Source of the DNA: Agromyces kandeliae
GTDB lineage: Bacteria > Actinomycetota > Actinomycetes > Actinomycetales > Microbacteriaceae
Length of the DNA: 64,000 bases
Direction of reading: 5' to 3'
Assembly (NCBI RefSeq): GCF_009674665.1
Contig: NZ_WKJD01000012.1
Coordinates: 434,001 to 498,000, forward strand
In this document: positions 51,216 to 59,580 of the stretch, piece by piece
Layout: every line of letters begins with the position of its first letter
How positions within the stretch are numbered: position 1 is the stretch's first letter
Notes under the pieces: generated by a model
What the model saw: only the letters and a program-made list of their open reading frames with translations
Database searches by the model: none
What the model was told of the DNA's origin: nothing
Position numbers and translations under genes: made by a program

Positions 51216-52564
51216 CCACCGCCGACGCGAACACCGCGACCACGGCCACCAACGCCGAGCTCTTCGCCCGCGCGCAGGCCGCGATCCCGGGCGGCGTGAA
51301 CTCGCCCGTGCGCGCCTTCCGCTCGGTCGGCGGCACCCCGCGCTTCCTCGTCTCGGCCCGCGGACCGTACGTGACCGACGCCGAGGGGCGCGAGTACGTC
51401 GACCTCGTCGCCGGCTGGGGCCCCGCGATCCTCGGCCACGCGAACCCCGAGGTGATCGCCGCGGTGCAGGATGCCGCGTCGCGCGGCCTCTCGTTCGGGG
51501 CCTCCACTCCGGTCGAGACCGAGCTCGCCGAGCTCATCGAGCAGCGCGTCGCGCCCGTCGAGAAGCTGCGGCTCGTCTCCACCGGCACCGAGGCGACCAT
51601 GAGCGCCATCCGCCTCGCCCGCGGCTTCACCGGCCGCGACCTGCTCGTGAAGTTCGCCGGGCACTACCACGGCCACTCCGACGGCCTGCTCGCCGAGGCT
51701 GGCTCGGGCCTTGCGACGTTCGCCCTTCCGGGCTCCGCGGGCGTGCCGGCCGACGTCGCCGCGCTCACGCTCGTGGTGCCGTACAACGACCTCGACGCGC
51801 TCCGCGCGGTGTTCGCCGAGCACGGCGACCGCATCGCGGCCGTCATCACCGAGGCGGCCGCCGCGAACATGGGCGTCGTGCCGCCGCTGCCGGGCTTCAA
51901 CCGCGACCTGGTCGACCTCGCGCACGCGCACGGCGCGCTCGTCATCAGCGACGAGGTGCTCACGGGCTTCCGCGTCTCGAAGGCGGGCTGGTGGGGCATC
52001 GAGGCCGGAACGGATGCCGCGTACACGCCCGACCTCGTCACCTTCGGCAAGGTCGTCGGCGGCGGCATGCCCGTCGCCGCGCTCGGCGGGCGCGCCGAGA
52101 TCATGGAGCGGCTCGCGCCGCTCGGCCCGGTGTACCAGGCGGGCACGCTCTCGGGGAACCCGGTGGCGGTGGCCGCGGGCGTCACGACGCTGCGGCTCGC
52201 CGACGACGCGGTCTACGCGAAGCTCGACGAGGTGAGTGGGCTGCTGCAGCGCGAGGTCTCGGCTGCGCTCTCCGCCGAGGGCGTCGCGCACGGCGTGCAG
52301 GTCGCGGGCAACCTCTTCAGCTTCCTCTTCGGCGAGGCCGTCGCGGACGGCGCGCATGACTACGCGGGTGTGCTCGCGCAGGAGTCGTGGCGCTACGCAC
52401 CGTTCTTCCACGCGATGCTCGACGCCGGCGTCTCGCTGCCGCCGAGCGTGTTCGAGGCGTGGTTCGTGACCGCCGCGCACGACGAGGACGCGGTCTCGCG
52501 CATCGTCGACGCCCTCCCGGCGGCGGCGCGCGCCGCGGCATCCGCCCGCCCGCCGGCGGCCTGA
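51212..52564 (+). CDS. hemL: glutamate-1-semialdehyde 2,1-aminomutase
   Basis: A 450-residue PLP enzyme that converts the HemA product to 5-aminolevulinate. Motifs: [12 protein letters not shown] near residue 23, [34 protein letters not shown] and the PLP lysine in [11 protein letters not shown] near residue 279. The C-terminal tail is Ala/Pro-rich. It follows hemB with a four-base overlap and completes the C5 route to haem in this window. Confidence 0.96.
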   Translation: MTTADANTATTATNAELFARAQAAIPGGVNSPVRAFRSVGGTPRFLVSARGPYVTDAEGREYVDLVAGWGPAILGHANPEVIAAVQDAASRGLSFGASTPVETELAELIEQRVAPVEKLRLVSTGTEATMSAIRLARGFTGRDLLVKFAGHYHGHSDGLLAEAGSGLATFALPGSAGVPADVAALTLVVPYNDLDALRAVFAEHGDRIAAVITEAAAANMGVVPPLPGFNRDLVDLAHAHGALVISDEVLTGFRVSKAGWWGIEAGTDAAYTPDLVTFGKVVGGGMPVAALGGRAEIMERLAPLGPVYQAGTLSGNPVAVAAGVTTLRLADDAVYAKLDEVSGLLQREVSAALSAEGVAHGVQVAGNLFSFLFGEAVADGAHDYAGVLAQESWRYAPFFHAMLDAGVSLPPSVFEAWFVTAAHDEDAVSRIVDALPAAARAAASARPPAA

Positions 52565-52648
52565 ACCGGCCGGGAGTGGGAGGTTCCGGCAACGGAACCG
52601 ATCACACCGTTGTGGAGCGTCGACCACGCCCCTGACGGCGGGCTCGGG

Positions 52649-52654
52649 CAGGAT
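52649..52654 (+). promoter_or_regulatory. possible leaderless -10 box of the 52661 gene
   Basis: CAGGAT is six bases before ATG 52661. The GGAGGT directly touching the ATG is too close to act as a ribosome site. Confidence 0.35.
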
Positions 52655-52660
52655 GGAGGT

Positions 52661-53089
52661 ATGGCCAACCTGCGCGTCCACAACGACCGGCTCGAGGTCC
52701 ACCTCACGCCGGCCGAGAAGTCGCTCGCGCTGCGCGGTGCCGACGTGATCGTCCAGCGCGACGACATCCGCTCCGCCATCATCACCGACGACCCGTGGAT
52801 CTGGGTGCGGGGCATCCGTCGGCGCGGCACCGAGATGCCGCTCGTCATCGCGGTCGGGGTGTGGAAGACGCACAGCGGCAGCGACTTCGTGCTCGTGAAG
52901 GGCAAGCGGCAGGCCGTGGTGCTCGAGTTGTCCGACGGCGAGTTCGGGCGCCTCGTGCTGAGCACGAGCCGCGCGGCCGAGCTCATCGACCGGCTGAAGG
53001 TGGGTGGGCCGTCCGACGACGACGCCGAGGCCGACGACGCGGAGCCCGACGCCGACGACTTCGCGCAGGAGGAGACCAGCGGCGACTGA
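52661..53089 (+). CDS. conserved hypothetical protein with acidic tail
   Basis: A 142-residue soluble protein I cannot name. Residues 1-110 look like a compact beta-rich domain (LRVHNDRLEVHLTPAEKSLAL, WIWVRGIRRRGTEMP, DFVLVKGKRQAVVLEL), similar in style to small actinobacterial PH-like proteins. The last 30 residues are almost entirely Asp, Glu and Ala. The start at 52661 is chosen by the -10 spacing and by the domain beginning there; the frame is open for 17 more codons upstream. Confidence 0.65.
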   Translation: MANLRVHNDRLEVHLTPAEKSLALRGADVIVQRDDIRSAIITDDPWIWVRGIRRRGTEMPLVIAVGVWKTHSGSDFVLVKGKRQAVVLELSDGEFGRLVLSTSRAAELIDRLKVGGPSDDDAEADDAEPDADDFAQEETSGD

Positions 53090-53113
53090 GCCGTCGGCCG
53101 CGCCCGCCGGCGG

Positions 53114-53503
53114 TCAGGCCAGGAGCAGCAGCACGAATCCGATGAGCGGCAGCGTGCCCTGGATCAGCGCCGGCCGCACGTAGCCCGGCCCGGTGGTGGT
53201 CAGCACCACCGCGGCCGCCGCCATGCACGCCGTGCTGAACAGCGCGAGCGCGAGCCCGGCCCTCGGCAGGTCGGTCCAGTGGAGCCAGACGCCGGCGAGC
53301 GCGCCGATCGCGAGGAACAGGTTGTAGAAGCCCTGGTTGTACGCCATCGGGCGGAGCGTCTCGGCCTGGGCGCGATCGCGGACGCCGAACACGCGCCAGG
53401 TCGACGGCTGCATCCAGCGGACGCTCTCGAGCACGAAGATGTAGACGTGCAGCAGCGCCGCGAGCACCACCACGATGCTGCCGACGATCGCGAGGACGCT
53501 CAT
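53114..53503 (-). CDS. DUF1304 membrane protein
   Basis: A 129-residue protein with four membrane helices. The stretch LHVYIFVLESVRW and MAYNQGFYNLFLAIG are diagnostic of DUF1304, whose function is unknown. The ATG at 53503 lies six bases after TAGCAT (53515-53510), so it is probably leaderless. It converges with the 52661 gene across a 24-base gap. Confidence 0.87.
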   Translation of the reverse strand: MSVLAIVGSIVVVLAALLHVYIFVLESVRWMQPSTWRVFGVRDRAQAETLRPMAYNQGFYNLFLAIGALAGVWLHWTDLPRAGLALALFSTACMAAAAVVLTTTGPGYVRPALIQGTLPLIGFVLLLLA

Positions 53504-53509
53504 GGACGG

Positions 53510-53515
53510 ATGCTA
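53510..53515 (-). promoter_or_regulatory. leaderless -10 box of the DUF1304 gene
   Basis: TAGCAT on the minus strand, six bases, then ATG at 53503. Confidence 0.5.
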
Positions 53516-53531
53516 CGCCCGCGGCGGCCCG

Positions 53532-54365
53532 TCACGATACGTCGCGCCGCCAGGTCGTCGCCCCGCCGACGACCGTCGTCACGACCGCGATGCCGAGCAG
53601 CACCAGGCCGCCCTGCCACCACTCGAGCGAGTCGGACGCGCCGAGGGACGCCACGCTGTAGAACGAGGCGCCCACGAGTGCGTCGCTCGCCGCTCCCGGC
53701 AGGAACCGGCCGATCGACGCGGTGACGTCGTTCAGCGACGACACGAGCCGCAGCACCGGTTCGAAGAACTGCGTGAACGCGATGACGATGACGATCGCCG
53801 CGACCTGGTTGGGCACGAGCGCGCCGAGTCCCACGCCGATCGCGCCCCAGAGGGCCATGGCGAGGATCCCGCGCCCGACGAGCGCCCACGTGTCGCTCGA
53901 GTCGAGCCCCGTGTCGAGGTCGAACGCGGCCAGCGCAGCGGCGCCCGCGGCGACGGAGGTGGCGAAGCCCATGACGCCGAAGAGCGCGCCGACCACGAGC
54001 TGCGAGGCGAACTTGCCGGTCAGCACGGTCGTGCGGTGCGGTTCCGCGAGGAACGTCGTGGTGAGCGTGCGGTGGCGGAACTCCGTCGTCACCGCGAGGG
54101 CGCCGAGGAGCACCGGGAAGACGTACCCGATGGACGAGGCGAAGCTGTAGAGCAGCGGCGCCAGTTCGACCCCGGGCGGGATCGCCGTGTTGCCGCCCGC
54201 CGAGGCCGCGGCATCCGGGTTCTGCGCCGCCCAGCCGAGGAACGCGCCGAACCCGCCCGACATCAGCGCGACGTACCCGACCAGCACGATCGCGAGCAGC
54301 CACCACATGCGGGTCGTCAGGACCTTCTGGAACTCCGCTCCGACGGATCGCAGCATCGACATCAC
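53532..54365 (-). CDS. ABC-2-type transporter permease
   Basis: A 277-residue ABC-2 permease with six membrane helices. It opens with SVGAEFQKVLTTRMWWLLA and has the conserved cytoplasmic TTEFRHRTLTTTFLAEPHR near residues 92-110. Such permeases with one ATPase export antibiotics, lipids or peptides. GTG at 54365 overlaps the ATPase stop (GTGA); ATG codons at the second and fourth positions are alternatives. Substrate unknown. Confidence 0.9.
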   Translation of the reverse strand: MMSMLRSVGAEFQKVLTTRMWWLLAIVLVGYVALMSGGFGAFLGWAAQNPDAAASAGGNTAIPPGVELAPLLYSFASSIGYVFPVLLGALAVTTEFRHRTLTTTFLAEPHRTTVLTGKFASQLVVGALFGVMGFATSVAAGAAALAAFDLDTGLDSSDTWALVGRGILAMALWGAIGVGLGALVPNQVAAIVIVIAFTQFFEPVLRLVSSLNDVTASIGRFLPGAASDALVGASFYSVASLGASDSLEWWQGGLVLLGIAVVTTVVGGATTWRRDVS

Positions 54366-55264
54366 GCCTCACCCTCGCCCTCGCCGACGAGCGCGAGGAA
54401 CGACTCCTCGAGTCCCGACTTCAACCGGTGCAGCGAACTCAGTTCCACGTCGCCGACGAACGCGGCGTGCCCGACGATGCCGGGGTCGGGCTCGGCGACG
54501 ATGAACCCGCCGCGACCCTCCGTGTACTCGAGGCCGGCCTGGTCGAGCGCGGCGGCGAGCCGCGCGCGGTCGGGTGCGTCGACGACGGTCCGGGGCGAGG
54601 CGTCGAGCTCCAGGCTGGACAACGTCCCGGTGCGCACGAGCCGTCCGCGCGAGATGATGACGACCTCGTCGACCGACTGCTGCACCTCGCTGAGCAGGTG
54701 GGAGCTCACGAGCACCGTGCGGCCGTCGCGCGCGAGGGATTGCAGGAATCCCCGGATCCACCTGATGCCCTCCGGGTCGAGCCCGTTGATCGGCTCGTCG
54801 AGCACGAGCACGCGCGGGTCGCCGAGCAGGGTCGTCGCGAGCGCGAGGCGCTGCCGCATGCCGAGCGAGAAGCCGCCAACGCGGCGACCCGCGAACTCCG
54901 ACATCCCGACCTGCTCGAGCACCTCGTCGACGCGCGACGAGCGGATGCCTGCGGCGGTCGCCGTCACGCGGAGGTGGTTGCGGGCGGAGCGTCCCGGATG
55001 GAACGCCGCATCGAGCGCGGCCCCGACGGTCTCGAACGGCCGTTCGAGGTCGCGGTACACGGTGCCGCCGAAGGTCGCGGTCCCGGCCGTCGGGCGTTCG
55101 AGGCCGAGCAGTGTCCGGAGCGTGGTCGTCTTGCCCGCGCCGTTCGGTCCGAGGAACCCGGTCACCCGACCGGGTTCGACCGTGAAGGTCAGGTCCTCGA
55201 CCGCCGTGACGGCGCCGAAGCGCTTCGTGAGTCCGGTGATCTCGATGGTGGTGCCATCGCCCAT
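54362..55264 (-). CDS. ABC transporter ATPase (DrrA/NatA type)
   Basis: A 300-residue ATPase with Walker A GPNGAGKTT, signature FSLGMRQRLALA, Walker B VLVLDEPINGLDPEG and switch VSSHLLSEV. The LGMRQR form and the extra C-terminal domain of about 80 residues are typical of the DrrA drug-export group. GAGAGGA precedes the ATG. It is translationally coupled to its permease. A CCGGCCGG tandem follows the gene upstream and may end the 55307 transcript. Confidence 0.92.
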   Translation of the reverse strand: MGDGTTIEITGLTKRFGAVTAVEDLTFTVEPGRVTGFLGPNGAGKTTTLRTLLGLERPTAGTATFGGTVYRDLERPFETVGAALDAAFHPGRSARNHLRVTATAAGIRSSRVDEVLEQVGMSEFAGRRVGGFSLGMRQRLALATTLLGDPRVLVLDEPINGLDPEGIRWIRGFLQSLARDGRTVLVSSHLLSEVQQSVDEVVIISRGRLVRTGTLSSLELDASPRTVVDAPDRARLAAALDQAGLEYTEGRGGFIVAEPDPGIVGHAAFVGDVELSSLHRLKSGLEESFLALVGEGEGEA

Positions 55265-55306
55265 GCGCGATCCTCTCGGTATGCGATCCGGCCGGTGCCG
55301 GCCGGT

Positions 55307-56080
55307 CTAGTTCAGTGGGCGGATGCCGCGGGGAGGCACGCCGCCGCCGTAGAGCATGACCGCGAGGTCCTGCAGGGCGCCGAGCGCCACGCGCTGCGTC
55401 AGCGGCCCGTAGGAGACGCGTGCGACGCCGAGTTCCGCGAGGCGTTCGGGTCGCGGGAGGTCGGGGAGCCCGATCACGCTGACGCGCCGCCATCCGATGC
55501 CGTCGACGAGCTCTGCCACGACGTCGTCGCCGAAGTTCCCGGGGACGAACACGCACGTGGCTCCCGCATCGAGGTACGCGCGTCCACGCGCGACCGCGTC
55601 GGCCGTCCGCTCCACGCGCGGCCGGTCCCCGCCGTGGAGCCAGGCGTCGGTGCGCGCGTTGAGCGCGAACGGGACGCCCTCGGCGTCCGCCGCGGCGACG
55701 GCCGCCTCGACGGCGGCCACCGAGTCGGCGAGCGGCTCCATTCGGTCCTCGAGGTTCGCGCCGACGATCCCCTCGCCGATCGCGCGTCTGATCGTCTCGC
55801 GCGGGTTCCCGTACCCCGCCTCGAGATCGGCGCTGACGGGCATGTCGACGGCGCGCGCGATGCGCCCGACCATGTCGAGCATCAGGTCGGCGGGGATGTG
55901 CTCGCCGTCGGGGTACCCGAACAGCGCGGCGATCGAGTGGCTCGCGGTCGCGAGCGCGCGAGTCTCGGGGAGCGCGGCGACGGTGGTCGCGCTCACGACG
56001 TCCCACACGTTGACGACCTGCAGCAGCTCGTCGTCGACGTGCAGTCGACGCAGCTCGGCGCCGTACTCGGCGGGGGTCAT
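55307..56080 (-). CDS. isocitrate lyase/PEP mutase superfamily enzyme
   Basis: A 257-residue TIM-barrel protein of the PEP mutase/isocitrate lyase superfamily. VVNVWDVVSATTVA, the magnesium-site SADLEAGYG, GANLEDRM and FALNARTDAWL are typical. The active-site KKCGH loop of isocitrate lyase is absent, so this belongs to the short group that includes oxaloacetate decarboxylases and unassigned carbon-carbon lyases. The substrate is unknown. The ATG at 56080 lies six bases after TAGTCT, indicating a leaderless mRNA. Confidence 0.85.
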   Translation of the reverse strand: MTPAEYGAELRRLHVDDELLQVVNVWDVVSATTVAALPETRALATASHSIAALFGYPDGEHIPADLMLDMVGRIARAVDMPVSADLEAGYGNPRETIRRAIGEGIVGANLEDRMEPLADSVAAVEAAVAAADAEGVPFALNARTDAWLHGGDRPRVERTADAVARGRAYLDAGATCVFVPGNFGDDVVAELVDGIGWRRVSVIGLPDLPRPERLAELGVARVSYGPLTQRVALGALQDLAVMLYGGGVPPRGIRPLN

Positions 56081-56086
56081 GCAACC

Positions 56087-56092
56087 AGACTA
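56087..56092 (-). promoter_or_regulatory. leaderless -10 box of the 55307 gene
   Basis: TAGTCT on the minus strand, six bases, then ATG at 56080. Confidence 0.5.
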
Positions 56093-56136
56093 GGGCCCGA
56101 GCGGGCCTCAGCGGAGGGAACACCCCGCTTCGCGGG

Positions 56137-57339
56137 TCAGCGGACGATGCGTCCCAGCGCGGCGATCAGGCGCTCGACGTCCTCGTCGTCGGTGTAGGGG
56201 GCGAGCCCGATCCGGAGTCCGCCGGCGTCGCCGAGGCCCAGGTGCCGGGACGCCTCCAGCGCGTAGAAGTTCCCGCTCGGTGCGAGCACGCGGTCGGCGG
56301 CGAGTGCGTCAGAGACGGCGGATGCCTCGTGGCCCGTGAAGGTCGCGAGCAGCGTCGGCGTGCGCCGCGAGGCGCGCGAGTGCAGGGTCGTGCCTGGCAG
56401 GTCGGCGAGCGCCGACTCGAGGCGCGCCAGGAGGCGGGACTCGTGCTCGTGCAGGGCGGCGTACGACGCCTCGAGACGGATGCGGCGAGAGCCGGATTCG
56501 GCACCGGCGAGGGAGGCCAGCACGTCGACGGCGGCGGTCACTCCGGCGAGCAGCTCGTAGGGCAGCGTGCCGAACTCGAAGCGCTCGGGCACGACGTCGG
56601 TCGCGGGCAGCAGCTTGTCGGGGGCGATCGTCTCGAGGAGCGCGGGGTCGGCGACCAGCAGTCCGCAGTGCGGGCCGAGGAACTTGTAGGGCGAGCAGGT
56701 GAGGAAGTCGGCGCCGAGCGCGCCGACGTCGGGCAGCTCGTGGGCGGCGTGGTGGACGCCGTCGACGAAGAGCAGGGCGCCCGCGTCGTGGACCGCGGCG
56801 GCGATCGACGGGAGGTCGGGCATCGTGCCGATGAGGTTCGACGCGGCCGTCACGGCGACGAGCCGGGTGCGCTCGCTCAGGGCGGCCGTCACCGCCTCGA
56901 CGGGCAGCTCGCCCGTCGCCGCATCGAAGGCGACCCACCGCACCTCCGCGCCGGCGCTCTCGGCGGCCTGCACCCACGGCCGCACGTTCGAGTCGTGGTC
57001 GAGGCGGGTGACCACGACCTCGTCGCCGGGAGCCCAGCCCCGGGAGAGGTGGCGCGAGAAGTCGTAGACGAGCTGCGTCGCGCTGCGGCCGTGCACGACG
57101 CCGCGCGGGTCGGCGCCGGTGAGGTCGGCGACCGCGTCGCGGAACGCCGCGACCGCGTCATCCGCCCGCTGCGCCGACTCGCCGAGCCGCCCGCGGTTCG
57201 AGAGCGGGCCCGTCAGGGTCGACGCGATCGCGGCGCCCACCTGGCGCGGTGCCTGGGTGCCGCCGGGCCCGTCGAAGAGCGCCCAGCCGTGCTCGAGTGC
57301 GGGGAACCAGGCGCGGATGCCGGCGACGTCGTAGGCCAT
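56137..57339 (-). CDS. class V aminotransferase / cysteine-desulfurase-like enzyme
   Basis: A 400-residue PLP enzyme of aminotransferase class V. The PLP-binding Lys is in CSPYKFLGPHCG near residue 225, the PLP-ring Asp in FVDGVHHAAHE, and DHDSNVRPW and NRGRLGES mark the related 'cysteine desulfurase-like, SufS subfamily' group (TIGR01976-type). The catalytic Cys loop of true SufS is not evident, so its exact reaction is open. The ATG at 57339 has TAGGCT (57352-57347) seven bases upstream. Confidence 0.85.
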   Translation of the reverse strand: MAYDVAGIRAWFPALEHGWALFDGPGGTQAPRQVGAAIASTLTGPLSNRGRLGESAQRADDAVAAFRDAVADLTGADPRGVVHGRSATQLVYDFSRHLSRGWAPGDEVVVTRLDHDSNVRPWVQAAESAGAEVRWVAFDAATGELPVEAVTAALSERTRLVAVTAASNLIGTMPDLPSIAAAVHDAGALLFVDGVHHAAHELPDVGALGADFLTCSPYKFLGPHCGLLVADPALLETIAPDKLLPATDVVPERFEFGTLPYELLAGVTAAVDVLASLAGAESGSRRIRLEASYAALHEHESRLLARLESALADLPGTTLHSRASRRTPTLLATFTGHEASAVSDALAADRVLAPSGNFYALEASRHLGLGDAGGLRIGLAPYTDDEDVERLIAALGRIVR

Positions 57340-57346
57340 GGGCGCG

Positions 57347-57352
57347 AGCCTA
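57347..57352 (-). promoter_or_regulatory. -10 box of the class V aminotransferase gene
   Basis: TAGGCT on the minus strand, seven bases before the ATG at 57339; consistent with a leaderless transcript. Confidence 0.45.
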
Positions 57353-57434
57353 ACCGCCGCCGCGAGGGCAGGGGAGTCCGGTCGGCGGCGGCGGGGCCGC
57401 GCAGCCCGCTGGGCGGGTTGGCAGGGAGCGCGAG

Positions 57435-57440
57435 TAGCAT
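57435..57440 (+). promoter_or_regulatory. -10 box of the beta-lactamase-fold lipoprotein gene
   Basis: TAGCAT, seven bases before ATG 57448; consistent with a leaderless transcript. Confidence 0.4.
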
Positions 57441-57447
57441 CCGCCGC

Positions 57448-58533
57448 ATGGTCGCGCATCGCACGGCGCACCGGCGACCGCACCGGCGCATCGTCGCCGC
57501 CGCACTCGCGGCGGTCGCGGCGACGACGCTGGGCGGATGCGTCTCCGGCCCGCCGTACGACCAGCTCCTCACCGGCGACGAGGAACTGCTCGCCATCGCG
57601 CGCGAGCACTACACCGACGCGCGCGACCGCGTCGCGATCGCCCTGCTCGACGGTGACGAGGTGCGAACCGCCTTCGTCTCGGCGGACCCCGGCACGAGGT
57701 TCGGCCTCGGCGGCGCGACGAGCGCACTCACCGGGCTGCTGCTGGCCGACGCGATCGAGCGCGGCGAGGTCTCGATCGACGATCCGGTGTCGGCGCACCT
57801 CGACCTCGGCGACGCGCCCGCCGCCGGACTGACGCTCGGCGCGCTCGCGACGCACCGTTCGAACCTCCCGCAGGACCCGCTCGGGCCGGAGGCCTTCCAG
57901 GCCGGAGCCGCCGACGGCGAGGCGGTGCCGGACCGCGGCGGCCTCGACGCGCTGCTCGCCCGGGTGGCCACGCTCGCCCTCGTGCCCGAGCTCGAGTACA
58001 ACCCGAGCGACTTCGACGCCGCGCTCGTCGGGCAGGCGATCGCCGCGGCGTCGGGCACTCGCTTCCCGGACCTCCTCGCCGAACGCGTCCTCGAGCCCGC
58101 CGGGATGACGGGCGCGGTCGTGGTGGAGTCCGGCGACCTCCTCCCCGACGACCTCGCGCAGGGTCACGAGTGGCGCGGCGAGCGCGTGGCGCCGCGAGGC
58201 AGTGGGGCGTACGCGCCCGCGACCGGGGTCGCGGCGACGATCGACGACGGCGTGGCCCTCGCCCGATCGGTCCTCGACGGGCCGTTCGCCGGGAGCGCCG
58301 CGCTCGAGCCGGTCGCCGACACCCGGTGGCCGCAGATCCGCGTCGGCTACTTCTGGGAGTGGATCGACGCCGGCGACGACGGGGTCGACTACGTCATCGG
58401 CTCCGCCGAGGGCTTCACCGCCGCCGTCCTGGTCGATCCGAGCGCGGGGCGCGCGGTCGTGCTGCTCTCGAACTCCGAGGAGGCGTGGCCGTGGGTGCGC
58501 CTGCGTCCCCTCCTGAGCCTGCTCGTCGAGTGA
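57448..58533 (+). CDS. beta-lactamase-fold lipoprotein lacking the catalytic motifs
   Basis: A 361-residue lipoprotein: basic start, hydrophobic segment, lipobox TLGGC near residue 31. The rest aligns with class C beta-lactamase/serine hydrolases: ATHRSNLPQDP fits the usual THTSGLP, and LAERVLEPAGMTGAVV fits the ERIFEPLGM segment. But where the family has G-S-x-T-K, this protein reads GGATSALTG, so Ser and Lys of SxxK are both gone; the Tyr-x-Asn motif is also replaced (YNPSDFD). It is likely a non-catalytic binding protein outside the membrane. The ATG at 57448 has TAGCAT seven bases upstream. Confidence 0.8.
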   Translation: MVAHRTAHRRPHRRIVAAALAAVAATTLGGCVSGPPYDQLLTGDEELLAIAREHYTDARDRVAIALLDGDEVRTAFVSADPGTRFGLGGATSALTGLLLADAIERGEVSIDDPVSAHLDLGDAPAAGLTLGALATHRSNLPQDPLGPEAFQAGAADGEAVPDRGGLDALLARVATLALVPELEYNPSDFDAALVGQAIAAASGTRFPDLLAERVLEPAGMTGAVVVESGDLLPDDLAQGHEWRGERVAPRGSGAYAPATGVAATIDDGVALARSVLDGPFAGSAALEPVADTRWPQIRVGYFWEWIDAGDDGVDYVIGSAEGFTAAVLVDPSAGRAVVLLSNSEEAWPWVRLRPLLSLLVE

Positions 58534-58584
58534 GCCGGGTCCCGGGGCGGCGCACGCGGGGTGCGGACGGCCGGCTCCGACCCG

Positions 58585-59580
58585 TCAGCCGATCGGCTGC
58601 GCGTGCGGTGGCCGCGCGGTCAGGCGGCGGTCGGCGACGAGCTCGCCCAGGAGCGTGTCGGCGAGGGCGGCGACCGTGGGGTCGTCGTCGCCGGGGTAGC
58701 GCACCGCGAGCTCGGCGCCGTCGAGCGGGCCGCCGACCGCGGCGAACCGCGAGCCGCGCCGGTGCATCCAGTCGAGCGCCTGCGCGTCCCAGGCGGAGCC
58801 CGCGTACACGAGTGCGCGGTAGTCCTGCGTCTTGGTGAGGTAGACGTCGACGTGCGACCAGTCGCCGGTCTCCGAGGCGAAGGCGCCGAGGCGCGGCACC
58901 TCGCGCAGCATGAGCGCCGACTGCTGCGCACTCGACAGGCGCTCCGCAGGGGCCAGCGTCCACGTGCCGTCGGGTCCGGTGAGCAGGTCCGCGAGCGGGT
59001 CGAGCCAGTCGACGGATGCCTCGAGCAGCGCCGCGTTCGCCTCGGCGCCGCGTCGCAGCGCCGCCGCGTCGAACCGCTCGGCCGGCGCGGTGCCGAGGAG
59101 CTCGCCGAGCACCTCGTCGAGCACGGCGAACGTGGCCCGGAACGTACGGCAGGCGACGCCCGAGGCCTCGACGCCGGCATGCAGCGGCACGACCGCGTCG
59201 GCGGCCTCGGCGAGGGGCGAGTCGGCCCGGTTGGTGATCGCGACGAGCCGGCCGTCGCCTCGGTAGCGCTCGACCGCGCGGAGCACCTCGACGCTGCTGC
59301 CGGTGGCCGAGACCGCCACGACGACGAGATCGGGCGCCGCGGGCGGCAGCAGGTCGACGCTCGCGAGCTCGACGAGCACGTTCGCGCCGACCGCGCGGAA
59401 TCGCCGGGCGACGACGTCGGCCGCGTACCGGCTCGAGCCCATGCCGACGACGAGCACGCGCGCGGCACCGAGCAGCGCGAGGCGGTCGAGGCCCGCGAGG
59501 CCCGCGTCGAGCGCGTCGGCGAGTCGGCCGAGCGACTCGGGGATCAGGTCGAGGTCGGCTCGAAAGGCGGCGGTGTCCAC
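58585..59580 (-). CDS. SIS-domain sugar isomerase/deaminase-like protein
   Basis: A 331-residue protein with two SIS folds, like the isomerase half of GlmS and AgaS-type proteins. Phosphosugar-binding segments are VVGMGSSRYAAD (near residue 45), VSATGSSVEVL and ITNRADSPLAEAADAVV. It probably acts on an amino-sugar 6-phosphate in the cytoplasm, such as glucosamine 6-phosphate. GTG at 59580 has a GGAGGA site located inside the upstream kinase gene, and the two genes overlap by 37 bases. The pairing with a sugar kinase suggests phosphorylation followed by isomerisation or deamination. Confidence 0.82.
   Translation of the reverse strand: MDTAAFRADLDLIPESLGRLADALDAGLAGLDRLALLGAARVLVVGMGSSRYAADVVARRFRAVGANVLVELASVDLLPPAAPDLVVVAVSATGSSVEVLRAVERYRGDGRLVAITNRADSPLAEAADAVVPLHAGVEASGVACRTFRATFAVLDEVLGELLGTAPAERFDAAALRRGAEANAALLEASVDWLDPLADLLTGPDGTWTLAPAERLSSAQQSALMLREVPRLGAFASETGDWSHVDVYLTKTQDYRALVYAGSAWDAQALDWMHRRGSRFAAVGGPLDGAELAVRYPGDDDPTVAALADTLLGELVADRRLTARPPHAQPIG

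Noticed and set aside
52655..52660. GGAGGT as a ribosome-binding site for the 52661 gene
   Set aside because: It touches the ATG with no spacer, which is too close to work. CAGGAT at leaderless spacing is the better explanation.
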